IMG/VR virus record: IMGVR_UViG_3300028802_000012
Location: 1-64,000 of that record
Length of the DNA: 64,000 nt
DNA from: a virus
Direction: 5' to 3' (one strand)
The notes under the pieces were generated by a model. The model searched no databases, had not been told where the DNA came from, and saw only the letters and a list, made by a program, of their open reading frames with translations. Both the position numbers and the translations under genes were made by a program. Positions 28,218 to 35,272 of the stretch are shown here, piece after piece (the stretch's first letter is position 1; the number at the start of each line of letters is the position of its first letter).

Positions 28218-28517
28218 ATGCCCTTCGAGAAGAAGCTCACCCCGGCTCAGTGGAAAGAGCGGTTGATCACGGAAAACACCCCGATCACGCTCGAAGAGTA
28301 TCACGCCGGAGCGATCATCCGTTTGATGGGCCAGATGATCGAAGCCACCCAGGCCCTGAGTCATCTGGAAGGCATGCTCGGGGCCATCGACGAGGCCTTC
28401 TCACGCCACGACGCGAACTATGCTGGCAGCTCAAAGATTCGGGAGGCCCTGCATCAGCAGCGGCTGGCCCTGACAACGGCCCTGCGCACGAATGGCCAGG
28501 TCCATGACCCGACTTGA
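28218..28517 (+). CDS. Small helical hypothetical protein
   Basis: 99 residues with AGGAGG upstream of the ATG. It is mostly helical and charged (PITLEEYHAGAIIRLMGQMI, SKIREALHQQRLALTTALR). It overlaps the next gene and lies at the end of the virion operon. A chaperone or tail-assembly role is possible but not supported by a motif. Confidence 0.6.
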   Translation: MPFEKKLTPAQWKERLITENTPITLEEYHAGAIIRLMGQMIEATQALSHLEGMLGAIDEAFSRHDANYAGSSKIREALHQQRLALTTALRTNGQVHDPT

Positions 28518-28860
28518 GGGTCACGATCTCTGGGAGTACCACCGGCTGCAGCTGCAGCTCGAAGAGCGGCAGCTCCTGTATCGCAGCGCAGCTCGCATGC
28601 TGGAACGCTTCGGGCAGAGCATGAAGACCAAGTATCTCTTCAGCGACGAGGAACTGATCGATCCGAACGGCGAGATCATCTCGAAGCAGACCTGGCAGGC
28701 GCAGCACGCGCAGACCGAACAGCCGGATCAAACCCCGCTTCAGCCTGCGTCGCCCCCTGATAATGGGACCCCAGATCCGCATGGCCATACAGCCGCTGGG
28801 CCGGCTTTTCCATTCGGACAAAATACACCTGGCAGATCGGCTGACCCGGCCGCAGAATAA
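28504..28860 (+). CDS. Helical hypothetical protein whose 3' end overlaps dCTP deaminase antisense
   Basis: ATG 28504 is preferred; a second in-frame ATG lies at 28492. The first 70 residues look like real protein (YHRLQLQLEERQLLYRSAAR, YLFSDEELIDPNGEII). The last 60 codons (28676-28860) are antisense to the dCTP deaminase C-terminus and encode Pro/Gly/Thr-rich sequence. It is the last plus-strand gene before the switch to the minus strand. Confidence 0.55.
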   Translation: MTRLEGHDLWEYHRLQLQLEERQLLYRSAARMLERFGQSMKTKYLFSDEELIDPNGEIISKQTWQAQHAQTEQPDQTPLQPASPPDNGTPDPHGHTAAGPAFPFGQNTPGRSADPAAE

Positions 28861-29311
28861 TCGTTGCCGGACCAGCGTTGAAGACTTCCAGGGTCAGCGC
28901 GCCTGACCAGCCTGGATCGGCCAACCCTGCTGCTTCGACGTGCAGGCCGTCGCGGGCGAGCGTGCTCTTCCCACACAGGATCGCCACCAGCCGTGGATCG
29001 TGCAGGGTGATCGACTCCGCCGTGGCGCAGAGCACGAATTCGCGAGGACCCAGCACGAGCATCTCATCATGCGCATAGGTGCGATACGTAACGTCCGGTC
29101 CCGTCGGTTCAGGACCGTAGCGATCGATACGCGTCGGGAGGAGCGCCCCCATCGTTGGACCCAGATGGAGGTCGATCGTACAGGGCTGAATACGCGCTGA
29201 TGGTGGGACGCGTAGACCACCCGGGGATCGCCAATCGGCGAGATCTGGTTCTATCTGGATACGCTCCTCCCAGATCGCCTCGATGATCTCGTCATCGCTC
29301 AAGATGCTCAC
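28676..29311 (-). CDS. dcd: dCTP deaminase
   Basis: 211 residues from a GTG at 29311 that overlaps the preceding TGA (GTGA), with GGGAGA upstream; a GTG at 29326 is the alternative. Family motifs are clear: IQPCTIDLHLG (about 41-51), GKSTLARDGL (114-123) with Ser116, and GLADPGWSGALTLEVFN, in which Glu142 is in the catalytic position. The enzyme converts dCTP to dUTP, feeding dTTP synthesis. Whether it also cleaves dUTP cannot be judged here. The tail after HYQG is short and not conserved, and this tail overlaps a plus-strand gene. Confidence 0.85.
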   Translation of the reverse strand: MSILSDDEIIEAIWEERIQIEPDLADWRSPGGLRVPPSARIQPCTIDLHLGPTMGALLPTRIDRYGPEPTGPDVTYRTYAHDEMLVLGPREFVLCATAESITLHDPRLVAILCGKSTLARDGLHVEAAGLADPGWSGALTLEVFNAGPATIILRPGQPICQVYFVRMEKPAQRLYGHADLGSHYQGATQAEAGFDPAVRSARAAPARSASR

Positions 29312-29598
29312 AGCGCTTTCTCCCACCGTTCGCTGTCTCGGAGAAAAAAGGTGTACATCTCGACGACGTGGTCGCGTGGTTCCTTCCAGGTTTGGTCAGG
29401 CAGCATCTGGTACCAGGCCCAGCCATTGACGAGCTTGAACCGCAGAAATTCTTTGCGGTCAAACATCATCCCGAACGCCTCGTCTTCGGTTCCAAGCTGC
29501 GCCAGCAGCTGGTCAGAGACGTCGATCTCTGGGAGCCACTCCGGGTCTACAAGCACTGTAAATCCTTGCGTATCGGTCCTGAACGACAGGCCCGGCAT
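29308..29598 (-). CDS. Small hypothetical protein
   Basis: The ATG at 29598 has a strong GGAGGAG; an upstream extension to 29661 lacks one. The 96-residue product (MPGLSFRTDTQGFTVLVDPE...) has an acidic, aromatic-rich sequence (LVNGWAWYQMLPDQTWKEP). It overlaps the dCTP deaminase start by 4 nt, so the two are probably translated together. Function is unknown. Confidence 0.65.
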   Translation of the reverse strand: MPGLSFRTDTQGFTVLVDPEWLPEIDVSDQLLAQLGTEDEAFGMMFDRKEFLRFKLVNGWAWYQMLPDQTWKEPRDHVVEMYTFFLRDSERWEKAL

Positions 29599-29615
29599 AG
29601 CTTCTCCTCCTGCTT

Positions 29616-30017
29616 TTAGGTGGGGGTGATAATCTCGATCAGAGGTCGAGGACCCCGACACGTCTGACGGGTGCAGAGTCCGACAGCCGCGATCATCCAG
29701 TGCTGGCCCAGCATGCCATGCACCCGGGTCTCGAAGCCGACCTGGCCGTCTTCGTAGTATTCGACGTTGGGCTCCGCCCGCTCAGCTAGCGCTTTCAAGG
29801 ACCGGAAGGCCCCTAGCTGACTGTCGTAGCGGGTGTCCCAGTCCGTGCTGATCGTGCCGCTTTTCGGATGACAATACACGAGATGGTAATGCTCCGGGAG
29901 CAGCGGCTGGGGGGCGATGACCTCTGACCGCTGCAGCTCCCGCAGCCTGCGGCGGCGCTTCAAGGCTTGACGGCCCGCCGCTTTGATATCGGCACCGGTC
30001 AGAAGATCATCGCTCAT
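29616..30017 (-). CDS. Hypothetical protein immediately downstream of the TIGR-like array
   Basis: 133 residues, ATG at 30017 with GGGGGAG at about 30021-30027. That ribosome-binding site lies directly beside the first array unit (30029). The N-terminus is basic (KAAGRQALKRRRRLRELQRS) and could bind nucleic acid. The rest is mixed, with two Cys near the end (LCTRQTCRG). No family is recognised. If the array is transcribed on the minus strand, this gene is on the same transcript. Confidence 0.65.
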   Translation of the reverse strand: MSDDLLTGADIKAAGRQALKRRRRLRELQRSEVIAPQPLLPEHYHLVYCHPKSGTISTDWDTRYDSQLGAFRSLKALAERAEPNVEYYEDGQVGFETRVHGMLGQHWMIAAVGLCTRQTCRGPRPLIEIITPT

Positions 30018-30028
30018 GACTCCCCCTT

Positions 30029-31335
30029 GGGGCGCTCCTGATGGATGGGATGGTCGTATCTCATGGCTCGCTCACGGGGCTTGGGGTATTCAAGAAGCTG
30101 GGCTCGCTCCGATCCTTGGGTGCTCGCAGGTAGAAGGGCTCGCTCACGGTGATTGGTGCTACTCCTCATGCCCGGCTCGCTCGACTGGCTTGGTGCGCAC
30201 ATCCATTAGGGCTCGCTCCGCTTGTCTGGAACACTCCCTACATCATGGCTCGCTCCAACAGCAGGGTGCTCTTCGGATCGATGGCGCGCTCTTCGTATAT
30301 GGGGCTGTCGCAGCGTGTGGCTCGCTCACTATTCCTGGGATGTTCGGGAGTTATGGCTCGCTCATCGAGATGGGGTGCTCTGCTGACATGGCTCGCTCTT
30401 CTGCCAGGGAACACACAGTCTTCGGGGCTCGCTCCCCTTCCACGGTACGCTCGTCGGATACGGCTCGCTCTCAAGACATGGTGCTCATGCGCGAACTGGC
30501 TCGCTCCATACATTTGGGACGTTCGAGCGGTGTGGCTCACACTACGAGACTGGTTCACTCCTCCAGCGTGGTTCGCTCGCGCTATCTGGACCGCTCAGCA
30601 GGCTGGGCTCGCTCCACCGCTATGGGTCTCACTGACATGGGGCTCGCTCTGCCTGATAGGTGCTCTCAGGGCGGAGGGCTCACTCCATTGGCAGGGCACC
30701 CTCTCACTGGTTGGATCGCTCAGGTGCTTTGGGCCGGCTCACATGGATTGACTCGATCAGCTACTTTGGTCCACCTCGCCAGGGTTGACTCACTCAATCG
30801 TTCGGGTGCTCTCCCATCTTTGGGCTCGCTCCAATGGCTTGGTGCTCTTCTGCTGAGGGGCTCGTTCAGGGACTGGGGTGCTCTCCTCCAGTGTGACTCG
30901 CTCTCAAACTGTGGTGTTCTCGAACTGTGTGACTCGCTGCAAAGGTATGGTGCTCTCCCTGGATAGGGCTCGCTCTGCCATTTTGGAACGCTCTCTTACT
31001 AGGGCTCGCTCCCTCTTCTGGGGGACTCCGAACTCACGGCTCGCTCGCCTTACCTGGTACTCCCGGTATCGTGTGGCTCGCTCAGAGAATTTGGATCACT
31101 CCAGAACGCTGGCTCGCTTCGCGAAGGTGGTGCTCTTCCGCTGTAGGGCTCGCTCCGGATCGACGGTGCTCTCGTGCATGATGGCTCGCTCGCTCTCTGT
31201 GGAACGCACTTGAATGGTGGCTCGCTCTCGGACCAGGGTTCACGCTTGGATCAAGGCTCGCTCCGATTCTTTGGTGCTCTCATGAACTATGGCTCGCTCT
31301 CGGACCAGGGTTCACTCGGAGGCTTTGGCTAGGAA
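30029..31335. repeat. TIGR-like array: 36 units of edge repeat, spacer A, loop repeat, spacer B (36-nt period)
   Basis: Thirty-six tandem units start at 30029, 30065, 30101, 30137, 30174 and so on to 31291. Thirty of the 36 steps are within one base of 36 nt or exact, and the rest are 35 or 37. Read on the plus strand, each unit is edge repeat GGCTCGCTC, a 9-nt spacer, loop repeat (often GGTGCTCTC; also GGAACGCTC, GGTTCACTC, GGATCACTC), and a second 9-nt spacer. A last degenerate edge (GGCTAGGAA, 31327) overlaps the stop of the Tas-like gene. Edge repeats are near-invariant except in units 1, 15-16, 19-22 and 24-26. Spacers differ, but units 34 and 36 share spacer TCGGACCAG. The layout matches TIGR arrays, which are processed to 36-nt tigRNAs with two spacers. 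Orientation is unproven; flanking genes and the tas-like gene suggest minus-strand transcription. Long plus-strand frames here are repeat artefacts. Confidence 0.9.
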
Positions 31336-32192
31336 ACCGGCTCGATACACGCATGATTGGGTATTCCTCGCAAATGTGTATGATGGAGATGCGCGATCGG
31401 GTACGGGAATGGCGGGAGTTTCCCGTAGTGCTGCTCGTACATCACATGGTGCAAATCGGCCAGGAACTGCTTCACCGCAAATCGCTCGGCGCGCGCCTGA
31501 ATGTGCGCCGGAGGCAGCTTACCGATCGAGTACGCTTTATAGGCGTCGGTGTCTTTGCCGATTCGCTTGCGTTCCAGGATGCCCGCCGCCTGGTCGGCCA
31601 GCTCACCACCCTCATTGCGGGTCTGCTCGTACAGTTTTCGGGTCTGGTACAGCTTGCCGTAGGTATCTCTGGGGTTGTTGCTGACCTTCACGAACGACTG
31701 CCCGAGTTTCCAGCAGAGCACTTTCAGCCGCGCGTTCCAGGGGCGCTTCTGGCCCTTGTCCCAGACGGCGGTCGGGTTCAACCCCGCGAAACTCCAGATG
31801 TGTCCCACCGTCGGGGCGCGTTCGATGTCGATGTGGGCCAGGAATCCAGCAGCGAGGACCGGCCCGATGCCGACGATCGAGCGAGCCCATTGCCCGACCC
31901 CCGTCGGCTCGTTCTTCGAGTAGACATCGAGGCCTTTACGGATTTCGTCCTCGATGCGCACGAACGCTGCACTGGTCCATTCCAACAGCGACGTCGGCTC
32001 GATGCCGTCTTCGAGGGCGCGAACCTGGTTCGACGCCGTAATCCGATACCCTTGCACGGTGTAATAGGTGTCCACCAGAAACCGAATTTCCGCGACCGAG
32101 AGGGTCGCGGCTGCCTGTCGAAGATCCTTCTTCGCACGTTCGAGCGGCTCCAACGCGGTGCCGTTGATGGGCGGATCTTGCACGTCGACCAT
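31329..32192 (-). CDS. tas: Tas-like protein (Nop/IS110-related), TIGR-associated, no nuclease domain seen
   Basis: 287 residues, ATG at 32192 with AAAGGAG about 8 nt upstream. Residues 108-140 (GIGPVLAAGFLAHI ... IWSFAGLNP) are the helix-hairpin-helix signature of IS110/IS116/IS902 transposases and of Nop-domain proteins. Helical segments flank it, followed by a basic patch (about 150-210) and a His-rich tail (AHLHHTHLRGIPNH). There is no N-terminal DEDD/RuvC-like catalytic block, so an active IS110 transposase is unlikely, and no HNH is visible. The TAG stop lies inside the last array repeat. In TIGR-Tas systems the Nop-domain protein binds tigRNA and targets DNA. This one would be the nuclease-less type. 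The family call is strong inference from motif plus array, not from a search. Confidence 0.8.
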   Translation of the reverse strand: MVDVQDPPINGTALEPLERAKKDLRQAAATLSVAEIRFLVDTYYTVQGYRITASNQVRALEDGIEPTSLLEWTSAAFVRIEDEIRKGLDVYSKNEPTGVGQWARSIVGIGPVLAAGFLAHIDIERAPTVGHIWSFAGLNPTAVWDKGQKRPWNARLKVLCWKLGQSFVKVSNNPRDTYGKLYQTRKLYEQTRNEGGELADQAAGILERKRIGKDTDAYKAYSIGKLPPAHIQARAERFAVKQFLADLHHVMYEQHYGKLPPFPYPIAHLHHTHLRGIPNHACIEPVS

Positions 32193-32213
32193 GATGGTCT
32201 CTCCTTTGGGTGC

Positions 32214-32247
32214 GTGTACTTTTACACTATTCCTGCGGGCCTGACAA
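32214..32247 (-). promoter_or_regulatory. tas-like promoter overlapping palindromic operator
   Basis: On the minus strand TTGTCA (32247-32242) is followed after 17 nt by TAAAAG (32224-32219). The latter lies within the 14-bp palindrome GTGTAAAAGTACAC (32214-32227). The palindrome ends 22 nt before the tas-like ATG. The identical sequence, in the same orientation to its gene, precedes the Xre regulator at 38616-38629. A repressor bound here would block the -10 region. Confidence 0.6.
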
Positions 32248-32442
32248 GGCGCAGGGTTGCCGCGTCGTGCGTCCCTTCAGGGGTGGAAGATCGAGAGGCT
32301 GCTCGTCGTCGATGACGATCAGCAGATTCCCGGTGATCAGACGGCTGATCGAGACCAGAGTTCCCGGGGTGAACCCTGCTCGCCAGGCTGCCTCCCCCAA
32401 CGGCAGGCAGCCATCGCTGCGCACGGCGCTCTTGTAGGTCAT
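32227..32442 (-). CDS. Small hypothetical protein, AbrB-like composition
   Basis: 71 residues from ATG 32442 (AGGAT 11 nt upstream); a GTG at 32472 would add ten residues. The product (MTYKSAVRSDGCLPLGEAAW, then TPGTLVSISRLITGNLLIVI) has the beta-hairpin and Gly/Pro pattern of a swapped-hairpin AbrB-type DNA-binding protein, but this is only a resemblance. Its stop codon touches the operator of the tas-like gene, so the tas promoter lies within its 3' end. Confidence 0.5.
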   Translation of the reverse strand: MTYKSAVRSDGCLPLGEAAWRAGFTPGTLVSISRLITGNLLIVIDDEQPLDLPPLKGRTTRQPCALSGPQE

Positions 32443-32468
32443 GGTTCCGCTAATCCTGCATATGTTCG

Positions 32469-32786
32469 TCACTCGGGCGCGTGTGTCACTCGGGGGTCTA
32501 TCCGTGAGAGCGCGGACAACCTCGCCAGAGCCTGACGCAGTTGCTCTCGGAGTCCCTCGACCTCGGCGCGTGCCATGTCGCGCTCAGCCCGCATCTGCCG
32601 GGCTTCCTCGACGAGTCGGTACGCCTCCGCCGACGTCTTTAGCGCCCGCTCAGCCGAGGGTTCAATGCCGGCGGCCGTCAGGCGTTCGATCTCGGCCTCC
32701 AGCCGCTCAACCTCTGATGCCCTCTCGTCGCGCCCATCCTGATACGTGGCGAATCGGTATCCGTGCGGCATATTCCCTGTCGTCAT
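32469..32786 (-). CDS. Coiled-coil protein
   Basis: 105 residues, ATG at 32786 with GGAGGAG upstream. From residue 24 to 90 the sequence is a continuous charged helix (ERLEAEIERLTAAG, then AEVEGLREQLRQALARL), predicted to dimerise. No enzymatic motif is visible. It lies between the DNA polymerase gene and the small gene before tas, so it may be replication-associated or regulatory. Confidence 0.65.
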   Translation of the reverse strand: MTTGNMPHGYRFATYQDGRDERASEVERLEAEIERLTAAGIEPSAERALKTSAEAYRLVEEARQMRAERDMARAEVEGLREQLRQALARLSALSRIDPRVTHAPE

Positions 32787-32831
32787 ACGCCTCCTCCACT
32801 CGGGTAGTGCCGAAACTAAGGCTGAATATCT

Positions 32832-34955
32832 TCACCAGGTCAGGGCGACGCGGCTATCGATCTTGATCGGGGCCGTCGGACCCAGCACGTCCTGCATACC
32901 CCGGTGCAGACAGCCCTTGGCGACCTCGGCCAGGTCGCGCGCGTCTTCTTCGGGAAACTCCAGCAGGATCTCATCGTGGATCTGGCCACACAAGAACGGC
33001 AGTAAGCCAGCCTCCATGAGACCAGGGAAGCTGTTCTTCAATCCGTACCCGGCAGTACTCTGGATCCAGGAGTTCAACCAGGACGTCGGCTTCCGGTTGT
33101 GACCTTCCAGAATTCTCCGAAACCCGACCTGGTTGACGACGTCAATCCGGGGTTCGGACTGCTCCATCGTCCGATAGGCTTGCTGGCGTTTGATGGCCAT
33201 GCCGAGATAGGTCCGAAAATATTTTCGGATGGTCTCAGCCGCCTGCTCCATCGAGATCTCGACGTCGAACAGGTCACGGGCCTGCTTGACGTAGCCGTTG
33301 ACGCCACCCCCGAACAGCAGGCCGAAGTTGGCGATCTTGGCGTCCTGTCGCTGGCTGCTGGTGACCTCCTCCTGCGGGATGTTGAGCAGCGCGGCAGCCA
33401 CAGCCGCGTGGGGATCACCAGTCCGACAGGCTTCGAGCAGCGCCGTGTCGTTGGCGAAGACGGCCGCTGTGACGACTTCGATGCTGGAATAGTCCAGCGA
33501 CGCTAAGCGCATCCCTTCTTCGGCCACAAACATCCGTCGAAACTCTGGCGCCCGGGGGATCTGCTGAAGATTGGGGTACGCACACGAGTACCGGGACGTC
33601 TCCGTCCCAATCTGCCGCCAGGACGGATGAAACCGGCGACAGACAGTGCAGACGTGCAGGTCCAGAAACCGCCCTTTCTTGGCGTACCCCCAGTTCTCGA
33701 TGCGTTTCTGCGACAACCGAAAGTCCAACAGTTGTTGGACCGGCCGATACCCGGCCCGTGCCAGAGATTTCAGCGTCGCCTTTCTGGTGTCCGCCAGTGG
33801 AAAGCCCAGGACGTCGTTCGACGTAGCCTTGAGTTGCACCGGCGACCGAAAGTTCTTGACCCCTGGCCAGGATCGAATCAGGTGCCAGAGCATGTGGTCC
33901 CGATCCTGCTCCCAGGTGGGGATGGACGCTTCCCAGAGAGCGACGTCGGGCTTGAGCCCGTTGTAGGTCATCCAGGCCGTGGCTGGGACGGCCCGTTGCT
34001 CGATCCAGTTGGCCCGCTCCTGCCCTTGCGCCATAAGGAGACCATCCTGGCGGTCTGCGAGCCGTTCAAGATGGACGATATCCTCCAGCATGTACGCCAC
34101 CATGTCTTGCGTCCACGGACCCGTCCAATCTGTTGTTTCATGATCGATCTCCTTGGCGATCGCGACCCCGAGCCGTTCTGCCAGCACCGATTGCAGATCG
34201 TTCGGCTTCCAGGACGTGGGTCGACCAGCCTTTGCGGCTCCGGTTCTGGTACGATACTCATGCAGGAGCAAGGACTGGATCAGCGTGTCGGTCGTGTTCC
34301 GGATGTACGCCATGTCGTCGCCCTGGTAGTGACTGAGCATCCATGCCAGGTCGAACGACAGGTTGTGGCCGATGACGCGGGTCTCGTCGTCGGCCAGGAT
34401 CTCACGCCACCAGGCGGGCAGCGTCCTCAGGATGAAGGTGTCTTGCCCGACCGCGAAGATCGCTGCGCCAATAGCAGCGCTTTCCGACGCGTGGAAAGCG
34501 AGCCCGGTTGTTTCAAGGTCGACGGCGACGGTGCCGTGTCGGGCGATGGCTGTTCGGAGGGCGCGTTCGTCGTCGTTGTAGCGGAGCGTGCGGCGCGTGC
34601 GGCTTCGGCGCGCTGTACCGCCGACGTGAGCGTTTCCTCCAGACGCTTGATCGGTTTGGAGTTCGCCGGTGTGAGCAGGATCGCTGGCGGCTTCTCCTTC
34701 GGAGGCGGCACGCTCGGCGTCGAGGGCGTCGCCAGAACTTCCTCCCGGCTCTTGGCGTACAGGACGAGTGGCGGAAGGGTCAGCCCGGCTGGGCTGTTCG
34801 GCAACGGTAACCCGGCCCAGAAGCTCGGCTCGTATCGCCAGGATTTTATCAGCATCTGATAGAGGTTCTGGGTGGCCCACTTCTTGGGACCCGTCCACTC
34901 CAGCGTCTGAAAGGCTGGCCCGGTTGCGTCGAGCCCGACCTTTCCCTGTTGGCAT
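32832..34955 (-). CDS. DNA polymerase I-like (family A) with 3'-5' exonuclease
   Basis: 707 residues from ATG 34955, which has GGAGG 5 nt upstream. Exonuclease motifs: DLETTG with Asp146/Glu148, HNLSFD with Asp202, YMLED with Asp292. Polymerase motif A LDYSSIE with Asp488, motif B RQDAKIANFGLLFG with Arg536 and Lys540, motif C QIHDE with Asp661. TSRYSCAYPNLQQIP precedes motif A as in the family. It copies the phage genome with proofreading. The first 120 residues look disordered and overlap the upstream nuclease gene in another frame, yet no better start lies within the overlap. Confidence 0.9.
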   Translation of the reverse strand: MPTGKGRARRNRASLSDAGVDGSQEVGHPEPLSDADKILAIRAELLGRVTVAEQPSRADPSATRPVRQEPGGSSGDALDAERAASEGEAASDPAHTGELQTDQASGGNAHVGGTARRSRTRRTLRYNDDERALRTAIARHGTVAVDLETTGLAFHASESAAIGAAIFAVGQDTFILRTLPAWWREILADDETRVIGHNLSFDLAWMLSHYQGDDMAYIRNTTDTLIQSLLLHEYRTRTGAAKAGRPTSWKPNDLQSVLAERLGVAIAKEIDHETTDWTGPWTQDMVAYMLEDIVHLERLADRQDGLLMAQGQERANWIEQRAVPATAWMTYNGLKPDVALWEASIPTWEQDRDHMLWHLIRSWPGVKNFRSPVQLKATSNDVLGFPLADTRKATLKSLARAGYRPVQQLLDFRLSQKRIENWGYAKKGRFLDLHVCTVCRRFHPSWRQIGTETSRYSCAYPNLQQIPRAPEFRRMFVAEEGMRLASLDYSSIEVVTAAVFANDTALLEACRTGDPHAAVAAALLNIPQEEVTSSQRQDAKIANFGLLFGGGVNGYVKQARDLFDVEISMEQAAETIRKYFRTYLGMAIKRQQAYRTMEQSEPRIDVVNQVGFRRILEGHNRKPTSWLNSWIQSTAGYGLKNSFPGLMEAGLLPFLCGQIHDEILLEFPEEDARDLAEVAKGCLHRGMQDVLGPTAPIKIDSRVALTW

Positions 34956-35272
34956 ATCGTCCTCCAGTTGTAGAGAAACAAGGAGTCGGTGCCCACGCCA
35001 ACGGCCAGGATCGCACAGCCGTTGGCGCTCTCACCGACCCTGTTCAGGATGTCTTGCTGCACCGGTGGCACCAGCGTGTTCGGGGTGAACGACTTCCGGT
35101 TTGCGGGCAGGCTCTTGACTTCGATGACGATGCAGCGACCCAGAATGTCGCACGCGATAAAGTCGATCCTCGGTTTGCCCCCGTAGCCAGGGCTATCGGG
35201 GGCCTTGAAGTACCAGACGATCTCCAGGCCCGCTAAGAGCAGCTTGACCCGGTCCTCCCATTGGCCTTTCAC
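34427..35272 (-). CDS. PD-(D/E)XK nuclease, Holliday-junction-resolvase-like
   Basis: 281 residues from a GTG at 35272 with GAGGTGAT upstream, 0 nt after the helicase stop. The core is RIDFIACDILGRCIVIEVKS: Asp37 and Glu51-Val-Lys53 form the restriction-fold D...ExK site. An N-terminal helix with Glu6 precedes it, as in RecU-type resolvases or single-strand junction nucleases. The last 120 residues are Pro/Ala/Ser-rich and overlap the polymerase gene. It likely resolves branched replication or recombination intermediates before packaging. Confidence 0.7.
   Translation of the reverse strand: MKGQWEDRVKLLLAGLEIVWYFKAPDSPGYGGKPRIDFIACDILGRCIVIEVKSLPANRKSFTPNTLVPPVQQDILNRVGESANGCAILAVGVGTDSLFLYNWRTICQQGKVGLDATGPAFQTLEWTGPKKWATQNLYQMLIKSWRYEPSFWAGLPLPNSPAGLTLPPLVLYAKSREEVLATPSTPSVPPPKEKPPAILLTPANSKPIKRLEETLTSAVQRAEAARAARSATTTTNAPSEQPSPDTAPSPSTLKQPGSLSTRRKALLLAQRSSRSGKTPSS

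Noticed and set aside
29983-30966. Plus-strand open frame of 327 codons across the array (also 30149-30751 and 30878-31213)
   Set aside because: The 36-nt unit equals 12 codons, so frames stay open by periodicity; products are repeats of Leu/Ala/Arg-Ser with no ribosome-binding site and no protein-like pattern.
30029-31335. CRISPR array
   Set aside because: Repeats are only 9 nt and alternate between two types with 9-nt spacers; no cas genes are nearby. The TIGR layout fits better.
31329-32192. Intact IS110-family insertion sequence
   Set aside because: The N-terminal catalytic region is missing, no element ends are seen, and the gene is integrated in a phage operon beside the array.
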